Source: JAPPHA01 sp963662815 (GTDB taxonomy: Bacteria > Pseudomonadota > Alphaproteobacteria > Rhodobacterales > Rhodobacteraceae). Taken from it: a stretch of DNA of 64,000 bases. The notes under the pieces are model-generated. The model was not told the origin of the DNA. It did not search any database and saw only the letters and a program-made list of their open reading frames with translations. Position 1 is the first letter of the stretch, and each line of letters opens with the position of its first letter. Of the stretch, positions 16,824-26,489 are shown piece after piece. Position numbers and translations under genes: made by a program. Location of the stretch: positions 8,927-72,926 of the forward strand of contig CAXXWA010000015.1 in the NCBI GenBank assembly GCA_963662815.2. The letters run 5' to 3'.

Positions 16824-17615
16824 GTGAAACTGACGGAACGACAGGAAGAGATTCTGTCCCTGATCAGACGAGACGGGAGCGTCGAAGTGGACGACCTCGC
16901 CAGCAGGCTCACGGTTACCAAGCAGACGATCCGCCGCGACCTCGGTGAGCTCAGCGAACTCGGCCTCGCCGCCCGGACTCACGGAGGGGCAAAGCGCACG
17001 GCCTCGGTTGCAAACAGGGCGTATCACGAACGCCGGCTGGCCCAGGCACCCGAAAAGGAAGCGATGGGGAGGCTCGCGGCATCGCTCATTCCCGACGACT
17101 GTTCGGTGACGCTGAACATCGGAACGTCGACCGAACAGGTCGCAAACGCGCTCGCCGGGCACCGGGGACTCGTCGTGCTGTCAAACAACATCAACATCAT
17201 CAGCACGCTTCTCGGAACGGCGACTCGGGAATTGATTCTCGTGGGCGGCACGGTCAGGCCGTCCGACGGCGCAATCGTCGGTGAAGATGCCGTCGAGTTC
17301 ATTTCGCGCTACAAGGTCGACTTCGCCGTGATCGGCGCGTCCGCCATGGACGCCGACGGGGCCATACTCGACTTCGATGCGCGCGAGGTATCAGTCGCCC
17401 GCGCGATTCTGCGAAACTCCCGCGTCCGCATCCTCGTCTGCGATTCGTCCAAGTTCGACCAGACCGCGCCGGTCCGGATCTGCGACATTTCCCGCATCGA
17501 CTACTTCGTGACCGACAGAGTGCCGCCGAAATCGTTCCTGGACGCCGCAGGCGCCGGCAACACCGAGATCTTCACCACAGGCGAAACCGATGTCCGATCA
17601 TTCAGACACCGATAG
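16824..17615 (+). CDS. glpR: DeoR-family glycerol regulon repressor GlpR
   Basis: A 263-residue DeoR-type repressor. Residues 3-57 form the winged helix (LTERQEEILSLIRRDGSVEVDDLASRL then VTKQTIRRDLGEL), and the rest is the sugar-phosphate sensor domain (LNIGTSTEQVANAL, VLSNNINII, ILVGGTVRPSDGAIVGEDA, FDQTAPVRI). It likely responds to glycerol 3-phosphate. The start is GTG at 16824, after a G-rich ribosome site; upstream frame extension is unconserved. Its 3-prime end overlaps glpD by 26 bases, and it diverges from glpV. Confidence 0.9.
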   Translation: MKLTERQEEILSLIRRDGSVEVDDLASRLTVTKQTIRRDLGELSELGLAARTHGGAKRTASVANRAYHERRLAQAPEKEAMGRLAASLIPDDCSVTLNIGTSTEQVANALAGHRGLVVLSNNINIISTLLGTATRELILVGGTVRPSDGAIVGEDAVEFISRYKVDFAVIGASAMDADGAILDFDAREVSVARAILRNSRVRILVCDSSKFDQTAPVRICDISRIDYFVTDRVPPKSFLDAAGAGNTEIFTTGETDVRSFRHR

Positions 17616-19233
17616 CGTACGGACATTCGACATCTTCGTGATCGGCGGCGGCGTCAACGGATGCGGGATCGCACGCGACGCCGCAGGCCGGGGTCTCAGC
17701 GTGGCGCTGGCGGAGATGAACGATCTCGGTTCTGCCACGTCCTCCGCATCGACAAAACTGTTCCATGGAGGGTTGCGGTATCTGGAGTACTTCGAAATCC
17801 ACCTCGTCAGGGAGGCGCTTAGGGAACGAGAAGTCCTCCTCCGCGCAATGCCGCACATCAGCTGGCCGATGCGGTTCGTGCTGCCCTGCAGTCCGGACAT
17901 GCGGTTTCCGACGAACACTCCTGCTTCGCGCATTCTCGGCCTGGTCATGCCATGGCTGCGCGGACGGCGTCCCCTTTGGATCATCCGGCTCGGGCTGTTC
18001 ATTTACGACCGCCTCGGATCCCGCATGATCCTGCCGGGTACGGAGGGCATCGACCTCGGGACCTCGCCCGAGGGCGAACCGCTGAAGGACAGGTTCCGGC
18101 GCGCATTCGAATTCTCCGACTGCTGGGTGCAGGATTCGCGGCTAGTCGTGCTGAACGCGCGCGATGCGGCTGAGAGGGGCGCCCGGATCATGACCCGAAC
18201 GCGGGTAACCGGCGCCAAGCGGCAGAGCGATCACTGGACCATTTCCGCCCGGAATGCAGACGGACGAAAGAAGACTTTCCGCGCGCGCTGCCTGGTCAAT
18301 GCTGGAGGCCCCTGGGTCGAGGACATATCGCATCGCGTGCTCGGGACTAGCGGATCGTCGCGCATCCGACTGGTTGGCGGCAGCCACATCGTGACCAAAC
18401 GGCTCTATGACCACGACAAGTGCTATTTCCTGCAGGGCAGCGACGGCAGGATCATATTCACCATCCCGTTCGAAGGAGCATTCACTCTGATCGGCACAAC
18501 CGACCGTGAACACACCGGCTCGCTCGACTCGGCGGAGTGCAGCGAGGAAGAAGCCGACTACCTGCGCGACTTCGCGTCCGGATACTTCAAACGCCCCATC
18601 GCCCGCGAGGACGTGGTCTGGTCGTTCTCCGGGGTTCGGCCGCTGTACGACGACGGCGCCACCTCGCTGACAGCCGCTACGCGCGACTACGTGCTGTCCC
18701 TCGATACCGACGCCGCACCGCTCCTGAACGTCTTCGGCGGCAAGATCACGACATACCGGAAGCTCGCGGAGGCATCGCTGGCGAAACTCTCCCCCATCTT
18801 CGATTCCGCAGCGGGCAACTGGACGAAGACGGCGCCGCTGCCAGGCGGCGATTTCCCGGTGGGCGGTGCCAGAGACCTCGCCGCCTCCCTCGCGGCCAGA
18901 TATCCGTTCCTGTCGGACTCCTGGGCCGAGCGAATGGTGCGCACCTACGGAACGGATACCTACGAGATGTTCGCCGACGCGGCTTCGGAAGCCGACCTCG
19001 GCGTGAACTTCGGCAAGACGGTGACTGAACGGGAACTCGAGTGGGCGATAAGCCGGGAATGGGTTCGCTCGGCCGAGGACTTCCTTTGGCGACGCACCAA
19101 ACTCGGGCTGGTCGTCTCCAAGAGTGAAGCAAACATGATTGAACGGCACATCGCCGCCGTCCTCGAAAACGAGGAGACTCTGCCGTGCATCACTCAACGA
19201 GAATGGCAGGCCGCAAGGGAATGGATCCCGTAA
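17590..19233 (+). CDS. glpD: aerobic glycerol-3-phosphate dehydrogenase GlpD
   Basis: A 547-residue FAD enzyme that oxidises glycerol 3-phosphate to dihydroxyacetone phosphate and feeds electrons to quinone at the membrane. The FAD dinucleotide motif is FVIGGGVNGCGIARDAAGRG at residues 16-35, followed by SSASTKLFHGGLRYLEYFE and the late FAD-binding segment LNVFGGKITTYRKLAE. A C-terminal DAO_C domain (about 400-530) completes the family architecture. It overlaps the end of glpR, so the repressor and its key enzyme are co-transcribed. Confidence 0.93.
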   Translation: MSDHSDTDSVRTFDIFVIGGGVNGCGIARDAAGRGLSVALAEMNDLGSATSSASTKLFHGGLRYLEYFEIHLVREALREREVLLRAMPHISWPMRFVLPCSPDMRFPTNTPASRILGLVMPWLRGRRPLWIIRLGLFIYDRLGSRMILPGTEGIDLGTSPEGEPLKDRFRRAFEFSDCWVQDSRLVVLNARDAAERGARIMTRTRVTGAKRQSDHWTISARNADGRKKTFRARCLVNAGGPWVEDISHRVLGTSGSSRIRLVGGSHIVTKRLYDHDKCYFLQGSDGRIIFTIPFEGAFTLIGTTDREHTGSLDSAECSEEEADYLRDFASGYFKRPIAREDVVWSFSGVRPLYDDGATSLTAATRDYVLSLDTDAAPLLNVFGGKITTYRKLAEASLAKLSPIFDSAAGNWTKTAPLPGGDFPVGGARDLAASLAARYPFLSDSWAERMVRTYGTDTYEMFADAASEADLGVNFGKTVTERELEWAISREWVRSAEDFLWRRTKLGLVVSKSEANMIERHIAAVLENEETLPCITQREWQAAREWIP

Positions 19234-19798
19234 TTCGCCGCCGAAAACCTATGTCCGGGGAATTTCCATTGTCGATTCGGCACTCCGGTCGGATTCGGGG
19301 GTACGGCAACTTCTGCGCCTCTATGATGCTGGAACCGCAAGAAGTCGGGTTCGGGCGAGAGTCGGCAGAATACGCGAGCGGACCATCGTCACGGTAGTCA
19401 GCCTGTTCCCCGGACCCTTGACGGTCGCGAACTCGGCCCAAATTCGCGCCCGCTCTCGATCTCGATGAATTCGACTGGAACGCATATTGAATTCCCCTTC
19501 ATCGAGATCACTTCCATCATCGCTGAAACAGAATTAATTGCGGTTTCAGGTGGTTTCCGAAAGCATGACGAGCCACCCCTGGCGAAGGAATCGGCCACTA
19601 TTCTCGCACCAGGATGCAGTTCGGCCCCATGCAAGCCGGACGCCCGCGGGAAGTTCGGGTCCGATCACGCGGGACTTCCGGAGTACGAAACTTGGACGAA
19701 GCGCTTTGCTCGCAGCCGGATGGGTACCGGCGCAGACGTGGCGACGGGCAACCGCGGCCCATCCCGAGCGGAGACGGGCCGCAATTCAAGCAAACGAC
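19234..19798. other. intergenic region between glpD and the pyrimidine cluster
   Basis: About 565 bases between two convergent transcription units. No coding family, RNA or clear terminator was recognised. Confidence 0.5.
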
Positions 19799-20791
19799 CT
19801 AGTTCAGCGCCACGTCGGTTATGGCGTGGGTCCAGGCGCCCTCGGGCTGCATCGTGATCACCGGGTCGGATCCGCCAGCCAGGAGCGTGTCGACCGTGCG
19901 CTGGAAGTCGGCCGGTTCGAGAGACCCGTTGGAACCGGCAGTAAGCTTTGCGATTTCGCCCATCATGCGTGTCTGGTGCGCCTCGGTTTGCGCGCCGGTG
20001 GAGTCGTTTTCGAGCACGATCTCGACCGCCTCTTCGACATTCTCCTCGGCATGCTTCCATCCGCGCATGGAGGCGCGCACGAAACGGACCATCCGATCCG
20101 CGAAGGCCGGATCCGCAAGCTTGTCCTCGAGAACGTAGAGACCGTCCTCGAGCGTCGCCACGCCCTGGTCCTCGTACTTGAAGACGACGAGTTCATCCGG
20201 AGACAGCCCGGCGTCGATCACCTGCCAGTACTCGTTGTAGGTCATGGTCGAGATGCAGGCGGCCTGCTTCTGCAGAATGGGATCGACGTTGAACCCCTGC
20301 TTCAACACCTCGACGCCGTCGGAACCGCCCTCAGTCGGGATGCCGAGCTGGCTCATCCAGCTCAGGAACGGGTATTCGTTTCCGAAGAACCAGACGCCGA
20401 GGGTCTTGCCGTGGAAATCATCGGTGCTCGCAATTCCCGCGTCCTTTCGGCAGGTCAGCATCATGCCGGACGACTTGAACGGCTGGGCAATGTTGACGAG
20501 CGGCAACCCGCGCTCGCGCGCCGCGAGAGCGGCAGGCATCCACTCGACGGTGACGTCGGCGCCACCGCCGGCGATTACCTGGGTCGGAGCGATGTCCGGC
20601 CCGCCCGGCTTGATGGTCACGTCCAGTCCCTCTTCCGCGTAGAAACCCTTGTCGAGCGCCACGTAGTAGCCGGCAAACTGCGCCTGGGTGACCCATTTCA
20701 GCTGCAGCGTGACCGGGTCTGCCGCCCATGCTGCGCAGGACATGCCGAAAGTCATCGCCGCCGCGGCGACAGGTGCAAGATATCTTCTCAT
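19799..20791 (-). CDS. NMT1/THI5-like ABC substrate-binding protein (pyrimidine-type)
   Basis: A 330-residue periplasmic protein with a signal peptide (MRRYLAPVAAAAMTFGMSCAAWA). The mature part opens with VTLQLKWVTQAQFAGYYVAL, the hallmark of the NMT1/SsuA binding proteins that take up thiamine precursors, sulfonates, hydantoins or pyrimidines. DVTVEWMPAALAARERG and NEYWQVIDAG are further family segments. Position after hydantoinase and PreTA genes suggests a pyrimidine or dihydropyrimidine ligand. It lies 286 bases beyond the permease genes, so it may also have its own promoter. Confidence 0.85.
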   Translation of the reverse strand: MRRYLAPVAAAAMTFGMSCAAWAADPVTLQLKWVTQAQFAGYYVALDKGFYAEEGLDVTIKPGGPDIAPTQVIAGGGADVTVEWMPAALAARERGLPLVNIAQPFKSSGMMLTCRKDAGIASTDDFHGKTLGVWFFGNEYPFLSWMSQLGIPTEGGSDGVEVLKQGFNVDPILQKQAACISTMTYNEYWQVIDAGLSPDELVVFKYEDQGVATLEDGLYVLEDKLADPAFADRMVRFVRASMRGWKHAEENVEEAVEIVLENDSTGAQTEAHQTRMMGEIAKLTAGSNGSLEPADFQRTVDTLLAGGSDPVITMQPEGAWTHAITDVALN

Positions 20792-21077
20792 GTCATTCCT
20801 CCTTCAGAGCCCATTCGAATGTGAAGTTGGGTGATTTCTGGACGTTGTCATGCTCCGCAAGTGCCAAAACCAAAACATGGAGAATTCGATGCCCCGGACC
20901 GAAACCACCGGCCGCACTATGGCAGAAGCGGCCAGCGCTATGCAAGTGACGGCGCCAGCGCCAGTGCGGATAGGGCACCGGCGGAACCCTGCCGTAGCCG
21001 GAGGCACGCGGATTCGGCTTTTGCGGATCTTCTCGACGCGGTGCCGGTTGAGGCGGCGCGCCCGGTTCCCGGATCGG

Positions 21078-21923
21078 CTAATCCCGTCTCTGCGAGGGAT
21101 GCCAGAAGTTCACGGTTCTGCCAGCAATCGTGACAGCCCCGTAGAATGCCGATCCCGCGATCGCCGCAACGGTTATTTCCGCCCAGACCATGTCCATGTT
21201 CAGACGTCCGACCTCGGTCGATATGCGGAATCCCATCCCTCTTACCGGCGAACCGAAGAACTCGGCAACGATCGCCCCTATCAGCGAGAGGGTGGCGCAG
21301 ATCTTCAGTCCGTTCAAGACCAGCGGACCAGCAGCTGGCAACCGCAGCTTTATGAGGGACTGCCAGTAGGATGCCGCATATGTGTGCATCAGGTCGCGCT
21401 GCATGGTTTCCGCGGCCGCAAGACCCTGGACCGTGTTCACCAGCATCGGAAAGTAGACCATGGCGACAACGACGGCCGCCTTCGACTGCCAGTCGAACCC
21501 GAACCACATCACGAGTATCGGCGCCATTCCGACGATCGGAAGCGCGGCCACGAGGTTGCCCACAGGCAACAGCCCCCGCCGCAGGAAAGGCGATCGGTCG
21601 ATCGCCACCGCGGTCAGGATTGCAGCCCCGCAGCCGATCACGTATCCGGTGAGAGCGCCCTTGACGAATGTCTGCACGAAGTCGATCCACAGCGTAGCCG
21701 TGCTTGCGGCGAACCGGGCGGCGATGGCGCTGACCGGCGGCAAGATGACTTCCGGCACGCCGAGACCGCGGACAAGGAGTTCCCAAAGCGCAAGCACCGT
21801 CGCTCCGAAGACAAGGGGGGCGAGAATGCGCGATGTCGTCGAGTTTCCTCCGCTGCGCGCGAGCCGAATGTTCAGCGCCCACGCGGCAATCCAGACCAGC
21901 ACTGCAACGACAACCAGACTCAT
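21078..21923 (-). CDS. ABC transporter permease (pyrimidine/hydantoin type)
   Basis: A 281-residue SsuC-type permease with about six helices. The EAA loop is TMQRDLMHTYAASYWQSLIKLRLP. Its ATG overlaps the stop of the upstream permease as ATGA. With the adjacent permease and ATPase it would form the importer for the NMT1-like binding protein. Confidence 0.85.
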   Translation of the reverse strand: MSLVVVAVLVWIAAWALNIRLARSGGNSTTSRILAPLVFGATVLALWELLVRGLGVPEVILPPVSAIAARFAASTATLWIDFVQTFVKGALTGYVIGCGAAILTAVAIDRSPFLRRGLLPVGNLVAALPIVGMAPILVMWFGFDWQSKAAVVVAMVYFPMLVNTVQGLAAAETMQRDLMHTYAASYWQSLIKLRLPAAGPLVLNGLKICATLSLIGAIVAEFFGSPVRGMGFRISTEVGRLNMDMVWAEITVAAIAGSAFYGAVTIAGRTVNFWHPSQRRD

Positions 21924-22801
21924 GCCGCCCTGCCCGTCCTTGCGAGGACCACGCGCTCGATGGAACCGATCAGCGACACCAGCGTCGCGGCGAGCAGCGC
22001 GGCGACCACGAGCGCCGACCAGATCTGTATGGTCTGGCCGTAGTAGCTCCCGGCGAGCAACCTCGCTCCAAGCCCGGCCACCGCGCCCGTCGGCAGTTCT
22101 CCGACGATCGCCCCGACCAGGCTCGCGGCGATTCCGACCTTGAGCGACGGGAACAGGAACGGCGTCGACGCGGGAAGTCTCAACTTCCAGAACACCTGGG
22201 TCTTGTTTGCGTTGTAGGTCTTCATGAGATCGATGTCATGCACGGCGGGACTCCTGAATCCCGCCACCATGCCGACGGTGACCGGAAAGAAGCTGAGATA
22301 CGCGGAAATGACCGCCTTCGGAACCAAGCCGGAGATTCCGGCCGCGTTCAGGACCACGATGATCATCGGTGCAAGTGCGAGAATCGGAATGGTCTGGGAG
22401 GCAATGACCCACGGCATCACGCTGAGGTCGGTTGCCCGGTCGTGCACGATCGCGACCGCGAGCAGCACCCCGAGTGCCGTGCCGAAGGCAAACCCGAGCA
22501 GGGTTGCGGATAGCGTCACCCAGGCATGGAAGACCAGGCTGCGTTTCGACGTGATCTTCTTCTGTACGGTGGTCTTCCAGATTTCTGCCGCAACCTGGTG
22601 AGGGGCCGGCAGCCTGGGCCTGTCCTGGGACAGCGTGTCGGCAACCAGCTCCAGAGCGCCGACCGCCTGCTCCGCCCGTTCGGCCCGGTCGAGCGTCCAT
22701 GCCGAGTTCAGCATCACGGCCGCGAAATACCAGACCGCCAGGAGAACCGTGACGACGGAAAGGACCGGCGCCGCGGCAGCTGCGGCCCGGCTAATCGGCA
22801 C
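21920..22801 (-). CDS. ABC transporter permease (pyrimidine/hydantoin type)
   Basis: A 293-residue permease of the same type as its neighbour, starting at GTG 22801 and overlapping the ATPase gene by 11 bases. The EAA-like loop is VHDIDLMKTYNANKTQVFWKLRLP. A soluble stretch of about 60 residues follows the first helix (around LDRAERAEQAVGALELVAD), longer than usual. Two different permeases predict a heterodimeric channel. Confidence 0.85.
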   Translation of the reverse strand: MPISRAAAAAAPVLSVVTVLLAVWYFAAVMLNSAWTLDRAERAEQAVGALELVADTLSQDRPRLPAPHQVAAEIWKTTVQKKITSKRSLVFHAWVTLSATLLGFAFGTALGVLLAVAIVHDRATDLSVMPWVIASQTIPILALAPMIIVVLNAAGISGLVPKAVISAYLSFFPVTVGMVAGFRSPAVHDIDLMKTYNANKTQVFWKLRLPASTPFLFPSLKVGIAASLVGAIVGELPTGAVAGLGARLLAGSYYGQTIQIWSALVVAALLAATLVSLIGSIERVVLARTGRAA

Positions 22802-23576
22802 CGCCGTCTCCTGCCCGCAATCCTTCCCGGAGCCGTTGCGCGACTTTCAGGAACTCGGCCGAATCCCTGATTCCGAGAGGCCTGTCGCGCGGAAGCGGGC
22901 TGTCGATGACATCCGTTATGCGGCCTGGCCTCGGCGACATCACGACGATCTTGGTCGAAAGAAATACGGCCTCGGGAATCGAGTGGGTCACGAACACGAT
23001 CGTCTTCGCGGTGCTGTCCCAAAGACCGAGGAGTTCCTCGTTCAACCGGTCGCGAACGATCTCGTCGAGGGCGCCGAACGGTTCGTCCATGAGCAGGATA
23101 TCGGCATCGAACGCGAGAGCGCGCGCGATGGACGCACGCTGCTGCATGCCGCCCGACAGCTGCCAGGGGAACTTCCTTTCGAATCCGCTAAGATCGACGA
23201 GTTCGAGGACGCGGCGGACGCGTGCAGCCTGTTCTTCGCGGCTGTACGACATGATCTCCAGCGGGAGCCTGACGTTCTTCTCGATCGTGCGCCAGGGATA
23301 CAGTCCCGCAGCCTGGAACACGTACCCGTACGCCCGCGCCCGGCGCGCAGCTTCGGGTGACATTCCGTTGACCCGGATTTCGCCGGAAGTCGGTTGTTCG
23401 AGGTCGGCGATCACCCTGAGCAGTGTTGTCTTCCCGCAGCCGGAAGGTCCGATGAAAGAGACGAACTCGCCCTTCGCGACCTCCAGGGTGACGTCCTGCA
23501 ACGCAAGGACCGGCCCGTCGCCGGTTTGATACGTCAGGCCCAGGGAACGGGCATCGATGACCGGCGCGCCGCTCAA
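22791..23576 (-). CDS. ABC transporter ATP-binding protein (SsuB/TauB-like)
   Basis: A 261-residue ATPase with Walker A GPSGCGKTT, Q-loop in VFQAAGLYPWRT, signature LSGGMQQR, Walker B ILLMDEP and H-loop FVTHSIPEAVFL, all intact. It belongs to the nitrate/sulfonate/taurine-type ATPases. It follows hydA by 55 bases in the same orientation and overlaps the next permease gene, which ties the importer to pyrimidine catabolism. Confidence 0.9.
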   Translation of the reverse strand: MSGAPVIDARSLGLTYQTGDGPVLALQDVTLEVAKGEFVSFIGPSGCGKTTLLRVIADLEQPTSGEIRVNGMSPEAARRARAYGYVFQAAGLYPWRTIEKNVRLPLEIMSYSREEQAARVRRVLELVDLSGFERKFPWQLSGGMQQRASIARALAFDADILLMDEPFGALDEIVRDRLNEELLGLWDSTAKTIVFVTHSIPEAVFLSTKIVVMSPRPGRITDVIDSPLPRDRPLGIRDSAEFLKVAQRLREGLRAGDGGAD

Positions 23577-23631
23577 GACGCATCGGCCCCCGTTTCCCGG
23601 TTCCGCGCTCGCGGACGATTCCCAGGCACGG

Positions 23632-25092
23632 CTAGATGCCGGCCGGTATGTTCATGGGATCGCGCTCGACCTTTCTCGGACTGTTCAGAGCCTTCCACTT
23701 CGACAGCGCCGCGTGGGCCGACGGGAAGGGCGGACGCGGAACAAACCTGCCGCGGCCGGGGCTGGGCTGCGAATTCTGTCCCCATGCCCAGATCACTTCG
23801 CCGCGGCTGACGGTGTAGCGCGCCTGGGCCTTGACCTCCCACCCCTCGAACACGTTGTAGTCGAGGACCGACTTGTGGGTGTTCGCGGAAATCGTCTTGT
23901 GGATTGACGGATCCCAGACCGTGATGTCCGCGTCCGCGCCGGGGATGATCGCTCCCTTTCTCGGGTATATGTTCAGGATGCGGGCGATGTTCGTCGAGGT
24001 TACCGCGACGAACTCGTTCATCGTGAGCCGTCCGGTTTCCACGCCTTCCGTCCAGAGCACCGCCAGACGCTCCTCGAGTCCGCCGGTTCCGTTCGGAATC
24101 GTCGTGAAGTTGTCGCGCCCCATGCGTTTCTGTTCCGTGGTGAACGCCGCGTGATCGGTCGCGACGACCTGCAAGGACCCCGACTGGAGCCCGGCCCAGA
24201 GGCCGGCGTGATGCTCCCGGCTGCGAAACGGCGGCGACATGACCCTGCGCGCCGCATGCTCCCAGTCGCGGTCGAAGTACTCGGATTCGTCGAGGGTCAG
24301 GAATTGAATCAGCGGCTCTCCGTAGACCCGCATTCCCTTCTGCCGCGCCCTGCGGATCGCCTCATGCGCCTGCTCGCACGACACGTGCACGATGTAGAGC
24401 GGCACTCCCGCCGCGTCGGCAATCATGATCGCACGGTTCGCGGCCTCTCCCTCGACTTCCGGTGGACGCGAGTACGCATGCCCCTCCGGCCCGGTTATCC
24501 CCTCTGCCAGGTATTTCTGCTGCAGTTCGGCGACAATGTCGCCGTTCTCGGCGTGCACCATTGGCAGGGCGCCGAGCTCGGCGCAGCGCCGGAACGACGC
24601 GAACATCTCGTCGTCCTCGATCATCAGCGCGCCCTTGTAGGCCATGAAGTGCTTGAAGGAGTTCACCCCCATGTCGACCGCATCCTTCATTTCGTCGAAC
24701 ACGGACTCGTTCCAGCCAGTCACCGCCATGTGGTACCCGATGTCGCTGCAGATCTGCGGCGACGACTTCCTGTGCCATTCGTTGATCGCGTTGCGGATCG
24801 ACCCATCCTCGCCGGGAAGGCAGAAATCAACCAGCATGGTTGTCCCGCCCACGGCGGCGGCCCAGGTTCCGGATTCGAACGTCTCGGCAGCCGTCGTGCC
24901 CATGAAGGGCATCTCGAGATGCGTATGGGGGTCGATGCCGCCCGGAATCACGTAGGCGCCCTCGGCGTCGACGACTTCGTCTCCGGAAAGGCCTTCGCCG
25001 ACTTCCGCGATCCGTTCGCCCTCGATCAGGACATCCGCCTTCCACGTGCGATCGGCGGTAACCACCGTTCCGCCCTTGATAACCTTGCTCAT
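23632..25092 (-). CDS. hydA: dihydropyrimidinase / D-hydantoinase
   Basis: A 486-residue amidohydrolase that opens the ring of dihydrouracil, dihydrothymine or 5-substituted hydantoins. Metal ligands are visible: His56 and His58 (DPHTHLE), the carboxylated Lys147 (SFKHFMAYKG), His180 (PMVHAENGD), His236 (IVHVSCEQA) and Asp313 (VATDHAAF). The length is normal. It is the second hydrolytic gene after preT, preA and the amidohydrolase, completing steps one and two of reductive pyrimidine breakdown. Confidence 0.93.
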   Translation of the reverse strand: MSKVIKGGTVVTADRTWKADVLIEGERIAEVGEGLSGDEVVDAEGAYVIPGGIDPHTHLEMPFMGTTAAETFESGTWAAAVGGTTMLVDFCLPGEDGSIRNAINEWHRKSSPQICSDIGYHMAVTGWNESVFDEMKDAVDMGVNSFKHFMAYKGALMIEDDEMFASFRRCAELGALPMVHAENGDIVAELQQKYLAEGITGPEGHAYSRPPEVEGEAANRAIMIADAAGVPLYIVHVSCEQAHEAIRRARQKGMRVYGEPLIQFLTLDESEYFDRDWEHAARRVMSPPFRSREHHAGLWAGLQSGSLQVVATDHAAFTTEQKRMGRDNFTTIPNGTGGLEERLAVLWTEGVETGRLTMNEFVAVTSTNIARILNIYPRKGAIIPGADADITVWDPSIHKTISANTHKSVLDYNVFEGWEVKAQARYTVSRGEVIWAWGQNSQPSPGRGRFVPRPPFPSAHAALSKWKALNSPRKVERDPMNIPAGI

Positions 25093-25135
25093 GCGTATCT
25101 CCCTCGATGCCGCGGGACGCCCGCGGTCGTCCGGT

Positions 25136-26389
25136 CTAGGTCACGATTTCCGCCGTATCCAGGACGGCATGCAAAAGAACATTGGCTCCGGCCTCGGCCC
25201 ACTCCCGGGTGATGTCCTCCGCCTCGTTGTGCGACAGGCCGTCCACGCAGGGGCACATGATCATCGCCGCCGGTGCGACCCTGTTGACCCAGCAGGCGTC
25301 ATGCCCCGCTCCCGATATCAGGTTGCGGTGCGAATAGCCCAAGCGCTCCGCGGCATTGCGTACCGCCGCAACACAGCCCGGATCGAAGGTGACCGGATCG
25401 AAGCCGCCGACCTTGTCGAAACTGATGTCGAGGCCCATTTCGGCCGCGATCCGTGCTCCGCCGGTCCGCAGGCGGTCTTCCATTTCCGCGATGACGGCCG
25501 GTTCCGGGGATCTGAAGTCCACCGTGAAGACAACGCGGCCGGGAATGACGTTCCGGCTGTTCGGATAGACCTCGACATGACCCGCGGCGCCAACGGCATG
25601 GGGCTTGTGCGACCACGCGATCTCGTCCACGAGGCTCAGGATGCGCGCCATCCCGAGCCCGGCATTGCGCCGCATGTGCATCGGCGTGCTGCCGGTGTGG
25701 CTCTCCTTTCCTAGAACGGTAACCTCCGTCCAGGAAAGGCCCTGTCCGTGCGTGACGACGCCGATGTCCTTTCCCTCCGCCTCCAGGATCGGCCCCTGTT
25801 CGATGTGTAGCTCGAAATAGGCATGCATGTTCCGCGCACCGACTTCCTCGTCTCCCAACCAGCCGATCCTCGCCAGCTCGTCGCCGAAGCCGAGGCCGTC
25901 CGCATCGGTGCGCCCGTAGGCCCAGTCCAACTCGTGGACTCCCGCGAAGACGCCGGATGCCAGCATCGGCGGAGCAAAGCGGGTCCCCTCCTCGTTCGTC
26001 CAGTTGACGATCACGACGGGCCGCCGCGTGCGGATTCCCAGATCGTTCAGCGTACGGGCGATCTCGAGCGCGCCAAGCACTCCCAGAACGCCGTCGTACT
26101 TGCCGCCGGTCGGCTGCGTGTCGAGGTGGCTTCCCGCGTAGACAGGCAACAGCCCGGGCTCGTCCCCCTCGCGGCGGGCGAACATCGTGCCCATCCTGTC
26201 CACACCGACCGAAAGCCCGGCATCCCCGCACCAGTCCCTGAAGAGCGTCCTGCCCTCCCCGTCCGCATCGGTGAGGGTCTGGCGATTGTTGCCGCCGGCG
26301 ACGCCTGGGCCGACTTTCGCCATCTCCATGATGCTGTCCCAGAGGCGACCGCCGTCCAGCCGGAGATTCTTTGCCGTGCCATTCATCAT
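25136..26389 (-). CDS. Zn-dependent N-carbamoyl amidohydrolase (hydantoinase/carbamoylase family)
   Basis: A 417-residue M20-family hydrolase. Metal-binding motifs are GSHLDTQPTGGKYDG (His88, Asp90), NEEGTRFAP (Glu133/Glu134) and HIEQGP, with the C-terminal SGAGHDACW and LSHNEAED regions. It would remove the carbamoyl group from N-carbamoyl-beta-alanine or related N-carbamoyl amino acids, releasing ammonia and CO2; allantoate amidohydrolase is the close alternative. Its place between preA and hydA favours the pyrimidine role. ATG codons lie at 26389 and 26386 behind a GGAG site. Confidence 0.9.
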   Translation of the reverse strand: MMNGTAKNLRLDGGRLWDSIMEMAKVGPGVAGGNNRQTLTDADGEGRTLFRDWCGDAGLSVGVDRMGTMFARREGDEPGLLPVYAGSHLDTQPTGGKYDGVLGVLGALEIARTLNDLGIRTRRPVVIVNWTNEEGTRFAPPMLASGVFAGVHELDWAYGRTDADGLGFGDELARIGWLGDEEVGARNMHAYFELHIEQGPILEAEGKDIGVVTHGQGLSWTEVTVLGKESHTGSTPMHMRRNAGLGMARILSLVDEIAWSHKPHAVGAAGHVEVYPNSRNVIPGRVVFTVDFRSPEPAVIAEMEDRLRTGGARIAAEMGLDISFDKVGGFDPVTFDPGCVAAVRNAAERLGYSHRNLISGAGHDACWVNRVAPAAMIMCPCVDGLSHNEAEDITREWAEAGANVLLHAVLDTAEIVT

Positions 26390-26489
26390 GCATCTCCAGT
26401 CTCCGGCGCCCGGCGGGCCGCCTGCGACCCGATCCGCCGGAACACGCTAGCGACGCGGCTATCACCGTCAAGGCGAATCCGGGGCCGAG